Shown here: piece by piece, positions 1 through 12,500 of the stretch | Numbering within the stretch: position 1 is the stretch's first letter | How the letters are laid out: each line of letters opens with the position of its first letter | NCBI GenBank assembly: GCA_949316495.1 | Contig: OX439002.1 | Coordinates: 56,110,031-56,174,030 of the forward strand | Source: Amphiduros pacificus | Taxonomy: Eukaryota > Annelida > Polychaeta > Phyllodocida > Hesionidae | DNA: 64,000 nucleotides | Reading direction: 5' to 3' | The notes under the pieces: model-generated | What the model was told of the DNA's origin: nothing | What the model saw: only the letters and a program-made list of their open reading frames with translations | The model's database searches: none | Made by a program: the position numbers and the translations under genes

Positions 1-597
<597 letters not shown>

Positions 598-655
598 TCA
601 ACTCCAGAGAATCACACACCAGCCCTTTGTGACAATTTTCAGCGGGAATGACCAC

Positions 656-666
656 TTCGCGCCAAA
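656..666 (-). promoter_or_regulatory. E2F-type site 1
   Basis: On the minus strand this reads TTTGGCGCGAA, a full match to the E2F consensus TTTSGCGC. It lies about 150 bases before the PCNA start codon. Confidence 0.6.
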
Positions 667-675
667 TTCTCAAAA

Positions 676-686
676 TGGCGGGAAAT
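676..686 (+). promoter_or_regulatory. E2F-type site 2
   Basis: This reads TGGCGGGAAAT on the plus strand, matching the GGCGGGAAA form of the E2F site. It sits 10 bases from site 1 and in the opposite orientation, a paired layout like that seen in other PCNA promoters. Confidence 0.55.
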
Positions 687-706
687 TTCTCGATTCTCAA
701 GTTTTG

Positions 707-711
707 ATTGG
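707..711 (-). promoter_or_regulatory. CCAAT box
   Basis: ATTGG on the plus strand gives CCAAT on the PCNA strand, about 200 bases before the PCNA ATG and upstream of both E2F-like sites. The spacing is reasonable for NF-Y. Because the motif is short, the call depends on the context. Confidence 0.4.
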
Positions 712-799
712 TCGGTAAAGCAGGTTGTAACATGTCACACGCTCCTTGCGGAGACTTTGCTGATTCAGGCCTATTGTGAAAATTGATCGTCATCCACTG

Positions 800-982
800 C
801 GGAGAGTGTGCGTGTCTCGCTCACCGAGATATCGTGGGAGAAAAGCGTCGGAGTAACTTGTTGAGTCTATTTTTCAAAGTCTCACATTCTCTCGCGCTGA
901 ACTGTTTTGAACACGGGATCAAGTATGGAAGTTGTTTCGACAGGGTGCCTTTGCTGAAGAGCTTAATATATCTTATTTGGAG
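800..982 (+). other. Candidate non-coding first exon of MICU1
   Basis: The MICU1 start codon lies in an exon that begins at a splice acceptor (3506-3507), so at least one untranslated exon must lie upstream. A CpG-containing segment here ends at AG|GTCAGT (donor GT at 983-984), a plausible donor close to the shared promoter. The 5' boundary is a guess. Only a transcript end would prove it. Confidence 0.3.
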
Positions 983-3507
983 GTCAGTAACCTTTTGGAA
1001 GGTATACAGATACATATTGTTTTGTTTATAAGTATTTTGTTAACAAATTTGGAGTATTTTGACTGGCATATAATGTCACAATATTGCATAATTGGCATAC
1101 AAAGTTTCGGATCAACATTCGATCCTCGATTCCCCTCCGAAGTCCCACTCATACCGTGACATACGTCAGGAACATTACTTTTGCCATGGTGGTTTCGTCC
1201 CCATCCAATTCATGATTATGGTCTAGAAATCACGGTTTTGGTATGTCAGAAACCCTGTGTGTTAGGAGTTCCATTGATTTGGTTTAGTCATGGTTTTACT
1301 TGTGTGAGTGCCAGAGTGGGCAGTGTAAGTGGAAATGGAATGCCCGTGCAAGTTCACTCTGTTTTGTGTAGCGATCGATCCCAGGCTGACCCAGGGCCCA
1401 GTGGCAGTGCATTGGCTAATTTACTGGCTCAAGGGACCTCCCCTTTTATTGCGAGATTGACATACCTTACTATAAATTTACTTGAAATTCTGATGTGCCT
1501 TGCAATTCAAAACACAGTGTCAGTGATTATTAGCTTATTTACACCGTGTAAATTAAATGATAAATATCAACAACATTGACAGACACAGATTGACTTGACT
1601 TGTGACCACAGGACCCTGCCAGAGTAAATATGACTGATACAGTGAGACTCTGTAAACAGCGTATTACACTGATTAGCATTTAACAAGAAAGTCTTTTTAA
1701 AAAAAAAAGAATTTGTGTACAGTTTCCTTTTTGAAAATGATATTTATATTTTCTCATCATTTTGAAGTTGCCGTAAATGTAGAGTACAGTGACTGGCAAC
1801 TGTCTGAAACTGGCAGTTGAAGCTCAGACATTTTTAATACAGTCAAACATATAGCATACCTTTCTTTTCTGCATAAAGTTATTAATTTTCATATATTCTA
1901 CATTTGCAAAAAAATATTCAAATTCTATGTTTATTTATGCAGTTGAGGTGTCCGCCAGTCTGTGACACTTGACAGCCAGGTCTGAGATCTGCAGGCCCCT
2001 CAGAAGTACATATCCTCCAAAATTCTGTGTTGTAATACCCACCACTAATTGCACTTGAGCTGAATGTTGTGGGGTCAAATGTGCTAAAGTAAGGGGCTCC
2101 AGTCCCATAAAGTAAGGGGCTCCAGTCCCATAAAGTAAGGGGCTCCAGTTCCCAAAAGCTCCCTAGCCACAGTCCCCTCCTGGATCCGCCTCTGGCTACG
2201 TTCGCTTATGGTATACTGGTCTGTAAGAACAGAGCCTTTCTTATAACATAGATTTCCTTCTCGGTCTTAGACCCTGTATACAAAAAACCAAATTACAAAC
2301 CAAAATACTAATCCTGATATGTTTTAGATATCAATTTAGAGTGAATTTAGAGATGTTATGCCAAAATATATATGTACAGCCGATGGCAACAGCTGCAGAT
2401 GACAACAGAGCTGCGGTTTCATTTTCAAAGCATTTTAAGTGCATCTGCAATCTTGAAAATCTTCACACCAAGTTGTTTTCTGACACTTACCTGTGCAAAC
2501 AAAGTCGAATGGCGTGATTAACATCGGGTATCAATTGATAAACTGAATCACATCTCTGTTGTCGTCCACAGCTCTGTTGTCGTTGGCTGTACCAGAAGTT
2601 GAGAGGCAAAATATGAGCTGACACTTCAAAGTAGAGTGGAATGCTAACTGACCAAAACAGCGTTCCTTCAAGATGACATCATACAAGCTCTGTATGACGC
2701 CACTTGACTACAGAAACAATTCTTACTGTGGGTACCTGTGGGTACCTGTACCTGTCGCCACAAAACATTTAATCAGTTTAACGAATTTCCCTACAATATT
2801 CAGGCAATCATGGGCCATGTGCAATGGTCTTTATTGGTTTATTCCTACTTGGAGGATTAAGTTCGAACCTAGTCTTATTGGTTCAAAATTTCAAACCAAA
2901 AAAACAGTGTCACACCTGCAGTTTTAAGTCAAACACTTCTGGATACTTCATTACAAATGTTCGCAGCTTTAATATTTCACTGACATATCAAGTTATTAAG
3001 TCAGCACAATGTGTCCGTGCTTGCTCTGTTTCCACCATTTATTCTTGGACATAAGGGCTAGATACTATTAGATGATATATATGCCTTGGAAATTTTTTTG
3101 GCTGAACATTTTGTGACCTTGGGTCTAGACCGAGGTCATATACAAACTTTCAACTGATGATTTTGAAGCAAAAAAATTAAAGTTCAAAATGTTGTGGCCC
3201 ACAAATTATTGTTTCACATTGCTTTTAGATGCTTCCCAATCAAATGAGCAAGGATTTACTAGTTGGTTTAATACATATTTGGGGTAAATCAGACACTGAG
3301 AAGATAGCTGAAGAATATGGGGCCTCTCAGTGTGCCTTGTTTTTTTTACATGTGGAGCACTCTTTCTCATTTTAACTACAAAAACTACATTGTGTATAAA
3401 ACTCAAATCATTGCAGGTTTCTTTGGACTTTCATTTTTTGACCAATAGATATGGTTGATGAAATCAATATGTTTGCAATATTTTATATCAACAAGTGACT
3501 GTTGCAG
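983..3507 (+). other. MICU1 5' UTR intron (inferred)
   Basis: About 2.5 kb of AT-rich sequence lies between the candidate untranslated exon and the first coding exon. It holds a 23-bp triple repeat (2086-2152). It also holds diverged copies of repeats seen again around 29100-29600: the stretch near 2900-2945 resembles 29150-29200, and 3225-3295 resembles 29540-29605. An open frame at 1181-1579 has no recognisable similarity and I regard it as chance. Confidence 0.5.
2086..2152. repeat. 23-bp tandem repeat, about 3 copies
   Basis: The unit starts AAAGTAAGGGGCTCCAGTCC and recurs at 2086, 2109 and 2132 with almost no change. It is a short recent expansion inside the MICU1 leader intron. Confidence 0.9.
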
Positions 3508-3523
3508 GTACATTGCTTGCAAG

Positions 3524-6500
3524 ATGTTGTCCAGGATGGTAGGGCGGTTGAATGGGGGAGGCATGCTTTCCATCCTTCGTCCTCGCATCATACCAGCATC
3601 AGCCACTTCTCTGCGAACTTATGCCATCTTTAAACACCAGGGGGAGCGACATGTTCTTCCAGCCCTGCTCCTTCCAACTACTAAAGGCCAGGAGTGGCAG
3701 CAACAAAGATTTCGCAACCGATACACAGGTTTTGCCGTTAACAATGGGATGAAGGCAGACACATGGAAAAGCTCCCTTTATTACTTGTTTCTTGGTGGGG
3801 GAATTGTTATACTCTTGATGACACCATTGTAAGTATACATAGCAAATATCTTGTTTTTTTGTTGTTTTTCTTTCATTGTTTTTTTTTGGTGGGGGAAGGG
3901 GAGGGGGAGACAAGATGAGACAATGGCTCATTGAAATTTTTAAAAATTCTCATTCTGATCCTTGCCTGATGTCACAGTAGGCCTATCAAGGTTTTAAACA
4001 TAATTTGTTGTGGTCTTCGATGTACTATATTGTTACTTTGCATTCACCCTTAGGAAGTGACATATCAGTATAGCAGTGATGTGTTATTTTACACAAAACT
4101 ATGCACTTAAATAGCTTTATAACATTATCTCATTTAACTTTGAATTGGTTCATCACTTAAGATTTACAGAGACAAAATTCATAAACATTTTCTTCTTGCA
4201 ATATATCTGCATAGGAATCAAATTTGCAATTAAAAAAAAATTCTTACTGAAAAACTAAGACTGAAATGTTGTGACCAGTGGAAAATGGGAAAACTTTTGT
4301 TTGCAGGTGGATGAATGTCGTAGATTATTTATATCCCAAAGCGGCATCCCCTGAAGTAGAGGGCAGTGCAGAGAAAGCAACAGAGGCTAAGGAAGTGTCA
4401 GAGTCTGAAGGTGAAGGAGAAGAAACAGAAAAGAAAAAGAAGAAAAGAGTTGGATTCAGAGACAGAAAGGTGCCATATTAATGACTTAACATTACTCCTG
4501 CCAAATCCTGCTTTAGATCGCTTATCATTTTTAAAAAAATTGCATAGATTATGCATATAAACATAATGATATGTACCATACATAATTACTTGTTTATGTC
4601 ACCATGCCATTTGCCTCAAGTGTTAGTTACAAAAAAAAATAGAATCTAACAGAATTGATTAACACAGTCAAACATGCATTATCAATTTTCTCTCTTTAAT
4701 TAAATGTTGATCTCTTTTTTTCATTTATCAGATAATTGAGTATGAGAATCGTATCAGAGACTACTCTACACCGGACAAGATTTTCCGTTACTTTGCAACA
4801 CTAAAGATGTACACAGAGGGAGAGTCTGAGGTCTATATGACTCCTGATGACTTTGTGCGCTCCATCACACCAGGCATGAAACAACCAGAAGGTAAAATGC
4901 TGACATTACTGTAATAATGTTTGATATCTAGATCGCCTTGTGACAATCAGTGATTATGAGATAAAAAAAACGCAATCTTCCTTTTATTTAAAAATGTTGA
5001 ATATGAAGAATTAACTCTCAGTAACCAATGATGAAATCAGTGATTATGAGGTAAAAATTAACACAATCTTGCGCTTATTTAAATATGTTGAATATGAAGA
5101 ATTAACTCTCAGTAACCAATGATGAAATCCGTGATTATGAGATAAAAAACACAATCTTCCTTTTATTTAAAAATGTTGAATATGAAGAATTAACTCTCAG
5201 TAACCAATGATGAAATTAAAGGCTATCTGGAATGATTTCTTTCAAGGTTTGGGCCTGGACCAGTTCAAGAAATTTGATCCCAAGGTAGGTGTTAACAATT
5301 ATTTTAAAATTAATACCTTGATGCATAATGTCTGTATAAGCTTTAAAACAACACTTGTAGTAGAAACCCCCACAATCACAGTAACTCTATATATTGTAAA
5401 TGTATTTTTATTTAATGCACAAATTAATATATTTCAGTGATTTCATATATTCAATGCAGAGCACTGGAATTTATGTTTCATACAAAACTTCAATGAAGTC
5501 CAATCCAGAACTTGCCAAGGATATTTTTTTTACAGGGGACCAGCTGAAATTATACCATTTAATGTAAATGACAATTATTTCAACAATTTATCCCAAATTT
5601 TATATGTTATATCCTCAAAAATTTCACCTCAATATTTCAAAAACATGATACCATAAAGCATAATGCAGTCTCAAAAGATGAACAGAAATTCTCTGACACC
5701 AAACATTTACACACTACTTTGATAGTGCTTTCAAGCTGAATAAATTTATGTTCACAATTGCTTTCATTCTATACTTCACAAGAACAGAATCTGTTGGTTG
5801 AGCAATATTGCTTGTTGACCTGTAATTTTAGTAATTTTACTGGTATTTATTATTAAATGCCATTTCGAACCTTACAGATATTTATAGCATTTGTGAGCCT
5901 TGAGAATCCAAAACAAATTCTACGACTGAAAGCTTGTTGCTTTGATTATGGGATTTGCTTTGGTATAATATGATAGTTATTAACATTTGATCACAGAGTT
6001 CAGGATGTAGACATTTATATTATGTAAGGAAAAAGTGCTTGATAATCTGATTTCCTGAAAGCTTTAATTATATCAACACAATTATACCTATTCAGAATTG
6101 TATAATTCCAGCCAGGCTTTTTTGACTGAATTCCTCTAATAGTGTCTTGGTCTTAAGGACTGGATTCATTAAGATAAGAATTTCAAACATATCTTCATAG
6201 GCTTTGAAGAATAGACTTTTTAGAATTCTAAACATTCATTTCATTTGTAATATGCATAAAATATCATCAGTTGATTTTAAGACCTTTGATCTTCACATAA
6301 AAGTTCATCAGAGGAAAACATTTTTAAAACTTTGAGCTGCTTTTGGTGGGTTCTACTCCTGAGAATACCAAAATATTATGTTTGCACTAAACATATTTCC
6401 AAAAGAGATATGAAAAACGTTTAATTATATAAGTATTTAGGCATATATCCAGAAAGACTAAGACTCCATGCATGTGTTGATTTGATAATTATGATTACTC

Positions 6501-9500
6501 TATTTTTATGTTTCCTCAATCAAAGGAAAATAGCTAGATATAGCATCCTAATATAGGAATCAGTGCTTATTTTATTTTCATATTTTGATCTGAGTATAGT
6601 TTTGTGGCCCGCATATATGTAGTGATTGATATTTTGTGCTGTGATGTAAATGGCAACATTTGGTATAGCGATTGTTTCTATCTTGCACATGATTATAGGT
6701 TGGATTGAACAGGGTGAGTCAAGCACTCCAGTTGCTCTTTTTCCAGTTATTGTTCTACTTTAAATATAATGTTTTTAACATGTTTTTATCCAGTTTACCT
6801 TGTTTTTTTTAATTAAAAAACATACACCCCCCCTGGCTCTGGCTGAGGACACCATACATACCTGCATACACCAATACAATATCACTAAAATATTAACCTC
6901 TTCCTGTCTTTCTATAATACCATGAGAAATAAGCACATATTGATCTCATTTTAATCCCTGTTGTCTTGAGATGAAAAGTCTTTATTTTTTTTCCATCTTT
7001 GTGTTGTAACATTTAGTATGGTTGAGGGCAAGACTTGCACAAGGCAAAGGATTTTCTACTGTCATTTATTGTAGTTTTAGATATATCAATATTTTACTAC
7101 TGTTTTGGTAATGTGCTCATGCATTTTTTTTCATGAATTGGTTATATTTTGATATTGCGTAGGAATATTTGAGTTGCACAAGATATTGCATCTGTTTAAA
7201 ATCTGATAAACAAATATTTCTATTTGAGGCACTGGAATGTTTCATCAAGTACCTCTTTGTATTCAATCACCCTGTCCATATTTTTAATTGAGGCACTGGA
7301 ATGTTTCATCAAGTACCTCTTTGTAATCACCCTGTCCATCTACCAAGCCGTCACGTTGTTATGCTGTCTGCTCTCCTCTCACATAAATGTTTTGGATATG
7401 TGTTGAGGCACTGAACATATGTATGTCAGCCTTCATATATATATGTATAAAAATGCAACGAAAAGAGTAGTATACAATCTACTATAAACAAGTGGATCAC
7501 CACAGAGATTTGTTTGTTTTGGTTTGGAGAATTTTAGCCATTTTTTCTGGCAACCAGACCTGCCATCTTTGCTGATTATGCCAGCATACATTTTGTAGTA
7601 AGAATTGCGGAAGGGAAGGTGATTTTCTGTCATTAAATCTGTCCGTCAAACTTGAGACTTCTGAGTGGATTTCTTAGATATTCACAGGTAAGATGTAATA
7701 TATACAGGAGATGAATTCTATCAATTTTCCTTCAGGGTTAAATTTGCTGTCAATTTTTTCAGGATTAAAAATACAATGGTGATTTTTTTTTCTGTTCATG
7801 CACAGGAACAGGAAACATCCAGTGCCTCATTCTGCTGAACTAAATGTAGCCTCAGTTTGGTAATAAAGCGATGTCGAGCTGACAGAATTGTAATATTTTA
7901 ACCACATTGACTGTTGTTTCCTTGCAAAGCTGAATAAATTTACAAGCATTTCCAGGGAATGTTCAAAAACTTTACAAGAAAGAAATGGTCATAACAGATC
8001 TCATGCCATTTCCATATAGTTCTTTGTTTTGCTTCTCAGCTCTGCCAGGCGAAGCGTTCCTGAAGGGGAAGACCAACCTTCCAGTTTGCCTGTTTATGTA
8101 TCTGTCAGATTTTTTTGTCTCGGGTATATCACAGAAGCATTGAAGGCAGATCTCTCTGTTTTTATAGATGCATTTTTGCTGGTCCTGAATAAACCATTGT
8201 GGGCCTAAGGTCCAACAGCCATGTTGTATTCCTTGGAAGTTTTTTCTAAATAAAGATTTTTAAAATAAAAATTGTTAAATATACAAGATTTTTATCAATC
8301 ACAAAAAGGGTTTTTTGATATATACAGAACAATCCATTATTTGGCTCGCTCATCACTGAAGTGTTCAGTTTTTTTGGACAAAAATATGAAAGGACCATAA
8401 AAACAGATAATAAAAAGGATTATTGCAATTAAATCATGAAAATATAGATTTTTTATTTCCCCATGAAGATGGATCCATATTTCTGATAATGAAGCAATCT
8501 GGCCATTTGATAGACATTGAGACTTTGAGACTTATTAATTATCAATCAACATAGATTTTAGATGTTTTAGATCTTAACCTAGGATATAACCCAATTAAAA
8601 AACCACAACACTCAATGGACTGCTTTTGACCAAAGGTTTTGGCACCTTATTGTGGCAGTGTTATGATGTTCATTTTAAGTTAAAGACTTTAAACAGGAAG
8701 TTTTGTCTTGTTTGAACATACTTTTCAATTGCATGATTCCAATGTATTTCTATTTTTAATGCACAGTTATGCAGAGGTTCTTTTCCACCAAGATTTAGAG
8801 TTATGGTTTATTGAGATACTGGAAGGTATCATCCAGTACTTCGTAGTAATCATTCTGTCTGTTCCGTGTCCATCTTTCCGTCCGTTCCTCCATCCGCTCA
8901 AATGTTACTTTCTTTTAGGTTTTTACAAGTTATTTTAATTCACATGCATTTCAACAACAGTAACTTTTGACCAGTTCGAGTCATTTGAATGATTTATTTT
9001 TCTGTATTTATTTATGACCTAATTGAGATATTAATGATTTATTTTGACAAAACATACAATTTCAAAGTAAGATTTACTTATTGGCCACATATGATATGAA
9101 TTTATCCTTGATTGGAACACTGCACAGATAGTGATTTCCCACCAGGGTGAGTTCCTATCATATGTGGACATCATGTCAATCTTTCCAGAACATTCCAAAC
9201 TGTAGACTCAACCTTTAATAGTCACTGTATGTTTTTACACTTGCAGATCTTGGAATGTTCTTATGTCGCCATTGAGAGAAAGGCGAGATATCTAATGTTA
9301 TGTTATGATATAGTCAAATAGGGTTGGGGCTGTGATCCTTTGATCTTATAAGTTATATAAGTTGTGTAATATAAAGGAGGTTGGGAGGACTGATTCTTTG
9401 ATCTTTGGTTGTTAAACGTTATATAATATCAGAGACATGATACAATAAATACATACTATATGAATTATTGCTGTGTCAAGTATATGGTATCAAGGAATCT

Positions 9501-12500
9501 GGATATCTTGTCTTCTATTATTGTTGACAACACAAATAATTACTCTATTTTTCACAATTTGTCACAAGGTATCTTGTAAGCAAAGCAACACCCTCGATAT
9601 CATTAGATATCAAGGACTTGATATAAAAGGGCTGGTTTATGCAGATGTTGATGTCACCAGTGATTTATGAAAGCAAAATGTTCACTTCCAACCGAGGCCT
9701 TAATAAAACACTGGTTTACATGCTGTTTGATTCATCCATTGTGTCCCACTTTGATGCACTTTATGATTTGCATGAATTGCTTGACTTTTTGCAGGATATA
9801 AATGATGGACCTCATTATATGCCGGTATATAAATACGATAAATACAGACTATATGAATTATTGCTGATACTTCAAGCTACTGCGTTAGTTTTTTGAGATT
9901 TTGAAAAAAGATTAACCCCTTAGCTACCGTAACTCCTATTCCTGTTGTTGTGTAACCAATACCATTGATGTGTTATTGTTGCAACAGTGCCAAATGTTTT
10001 ACCTCAGAAGTGCACATTTTCAAGCTTTGATGTTAATACAGTTTATTCTGCAGTGTTTTGCATGTTGATTTATTGATTGACTAATAATGCTTTTGGAATT
10101 AAGTCAGGGATGCATGATTTAAATATCATTCTGGTTCAAAAACAGGAAATACAAGAGTCACCAGTTTTTTTCCACATTATTACAATTTTTGGTAATTTAA
10201 GACATATTTTCCACAATTTCACTTATGATGTCCTATTTATGTCTTACTGGAAGGTGAGACACGTTATTTCCTACAATCGACAAAGCATGGCAGAGGTGTC
10301 AGCACTTGGATCATTTCTGTTTGCACCATACCATATCTGCTCATAAAAAATAAACATTCACACATTCGCTGTGTTATATGCAGTCCATAGATTTGTTTGG
10401 GATTACTTTCAATAATGGACATCATCAAACAACATATATTTTTCACCTTAAAAAAGAAATGTCCTTACAACAACACCTCATCATTCCAAATTCCTGTGCA
10501 TTTGATCTGCTTGCCTTGATTGATTATTAACCAATCAGACTTTGGCAGGTTTTCATTTAAGGGCTTGCAATATGGTCGACTGACTAATTCAGATTCTGAC
10601 ACCAACAGTCTTTATTCCAATCAAACAAGTAGATTTTGATGTAATTCCCACCTTCCTGGGGTTCCCACCTCCCGGGGTTCCCACCTTCCTGGGTTCCCAC
10701 CTTCCCAGGGTTCCCACCTCCCGGGGTTCCCACCTTCCCAGGGTTCACACCCTCCTGGGGTTCACACCCTCCTGTGTTCCCACCTTCCTGTGTTCCCACC
10801 TTCCCGGGGTTCCCACCTTCTCGAGGTTCCCACCTTCCCGGGGTTCCCACCTCCCGGGGTTCCCACCTTCCTGGGTTCCCACCTCCCGGGGTTCCCACCT
10901 TCCTGGGTTCCCACCTTCCTGGGTTCCCACCTTCCTGGGTTCCCACCTTCCTGGGTTCCCACCTTCCTGGGGTTCCCACCTTCCTGGGGTTCCCACCTCC
11001 CGGGGTTCACACCTTCCTGGGTTCCCACCTTCCAGGGGTTCCCACCTTCCTGGGGTTCCCACCTTCCAGGGGTTCCCACCTTTCTGGGGTTCACACCTTC
11101 CCGGGGTTCCCACCTTTCCGGGGTTCACACCTTCCCGGGGTTCCCACCTTCCAGGGGTTCACACCTTTCCGGGGTTCACACCTTTCCGGGGTTCACACCT
11201 TCCTGGGGTTCACACCCTCCTGGGGTTCACACCTTCCTGGAGTTCCCACCTTCTCGGGGTTCCCACCTTCCTGGGGTTCCCACCTTCCTGGGGTTCCCAT
11301 CTTCCCAGGGTTCACACCCTCCCGGGGTTCACACCTTCCCGGGGTTCACACCCTCCCGGGGTTCCCACCTTCCTGCTTTGTTCTTAAATAATCCTTGCGC
11401 TTGTAATGCTTGTTTCATATTTAATAATATAAACAAATCAGCAGAAACAATATCCCCCATTAGACCGACAAACTTGATATATCTGTCAATATATCATGCA
11501 ACCAAGCGGGTCAATCTAACAGGGGATAACTGACCAATGCAGCACTTTACAATGTAAAACATGGGTGACAATGCCAGTGAATTTCAATAACATATTTTGC
11601 ACCTCAAATTCAACACAGGTTTGGAAATCTCGCAATCTTTTTTTTTTCTGGATCCCAAGATCTGTTTGTTTCAAGATGCTTCAGTTTGAGACATCTGTAG
11701 AAAAGCAACGTGGATGGTGATGGAGTTAATACTATGTACAGTACTTTTGCTGCATTGACTGGGTGCAGACTTTGGATTATCAATTCTATAGCAGTTTAAA
11801 ATATTTCTTCTAATGCCTTCTGTTTATTGGCATTCTGTTTAATTTTGTAAAAAGAAAATAGATCACAAAATTCACAGTGTCCTGCCTGAAGAAATATATG
11901 ACAGGTATTTAGCATAAAGTATGTGTTTCAGGTGAATAACAATTAAAATATTTAACTTTTATTACATTGTAAAATGTATAATTTTCCTGTACTGTAAAGG
12001 CTTTGGTGACCTGTATGCAACAGATTTCTTGTGATCATTATGTGTCAAGGGTCATATACATGTACATATTTTTGGGGGGATGATTTGTGGGAGAAATCTG
12101 AAATGGAATTTAATGCCAAATTCTCTTACACCGTGAGCAAAGCATTATTACCAATCTATTTTTCAACTAAATACTTTTGTAATGTTTTTTTTTATTATTA
12201 TTACTGAAATACTTATATATAAAAATATACACAACAGACATTTATGACAAAAAGATATAAAAAGTACATCGTTTTTCTGAGTCAGAGTGAGATAAAGAAA
12301 AATTCTAAACATGTTTAGAATGTGTGCGGTACTGATTTCAAGTTAAATTTGTTTAAAGAGAGTTATGAGAGATTTGGGTGTATCATTGACAGAAAGATCA
12401 ACTGGAGTGTGGACTGAGTGAAGACAGCATATTCTACAAGCTGGGACAGAGCGGCCTCATCTCATTCTCAGACTACGTGTTCTTGCTGGTGCTGCTCTCT

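Noticed and set aside
1181-1579. 132-codon plus-strand frame with an N-terminal MPWWFRPH
   Set aside because: It shows no recognisable domain, no splice context linking it to MICU1 or PCNA and ordinary base composition. Chance is the simplest reading.
10584-11533. Long open frames on both strands (Pro/Gly/Ser/Phe-rich and Arg/Glu/Gly/Trp-rich)
   Set aside because: They are translations of the 17-bp minisatellite and exist in several frames at once.
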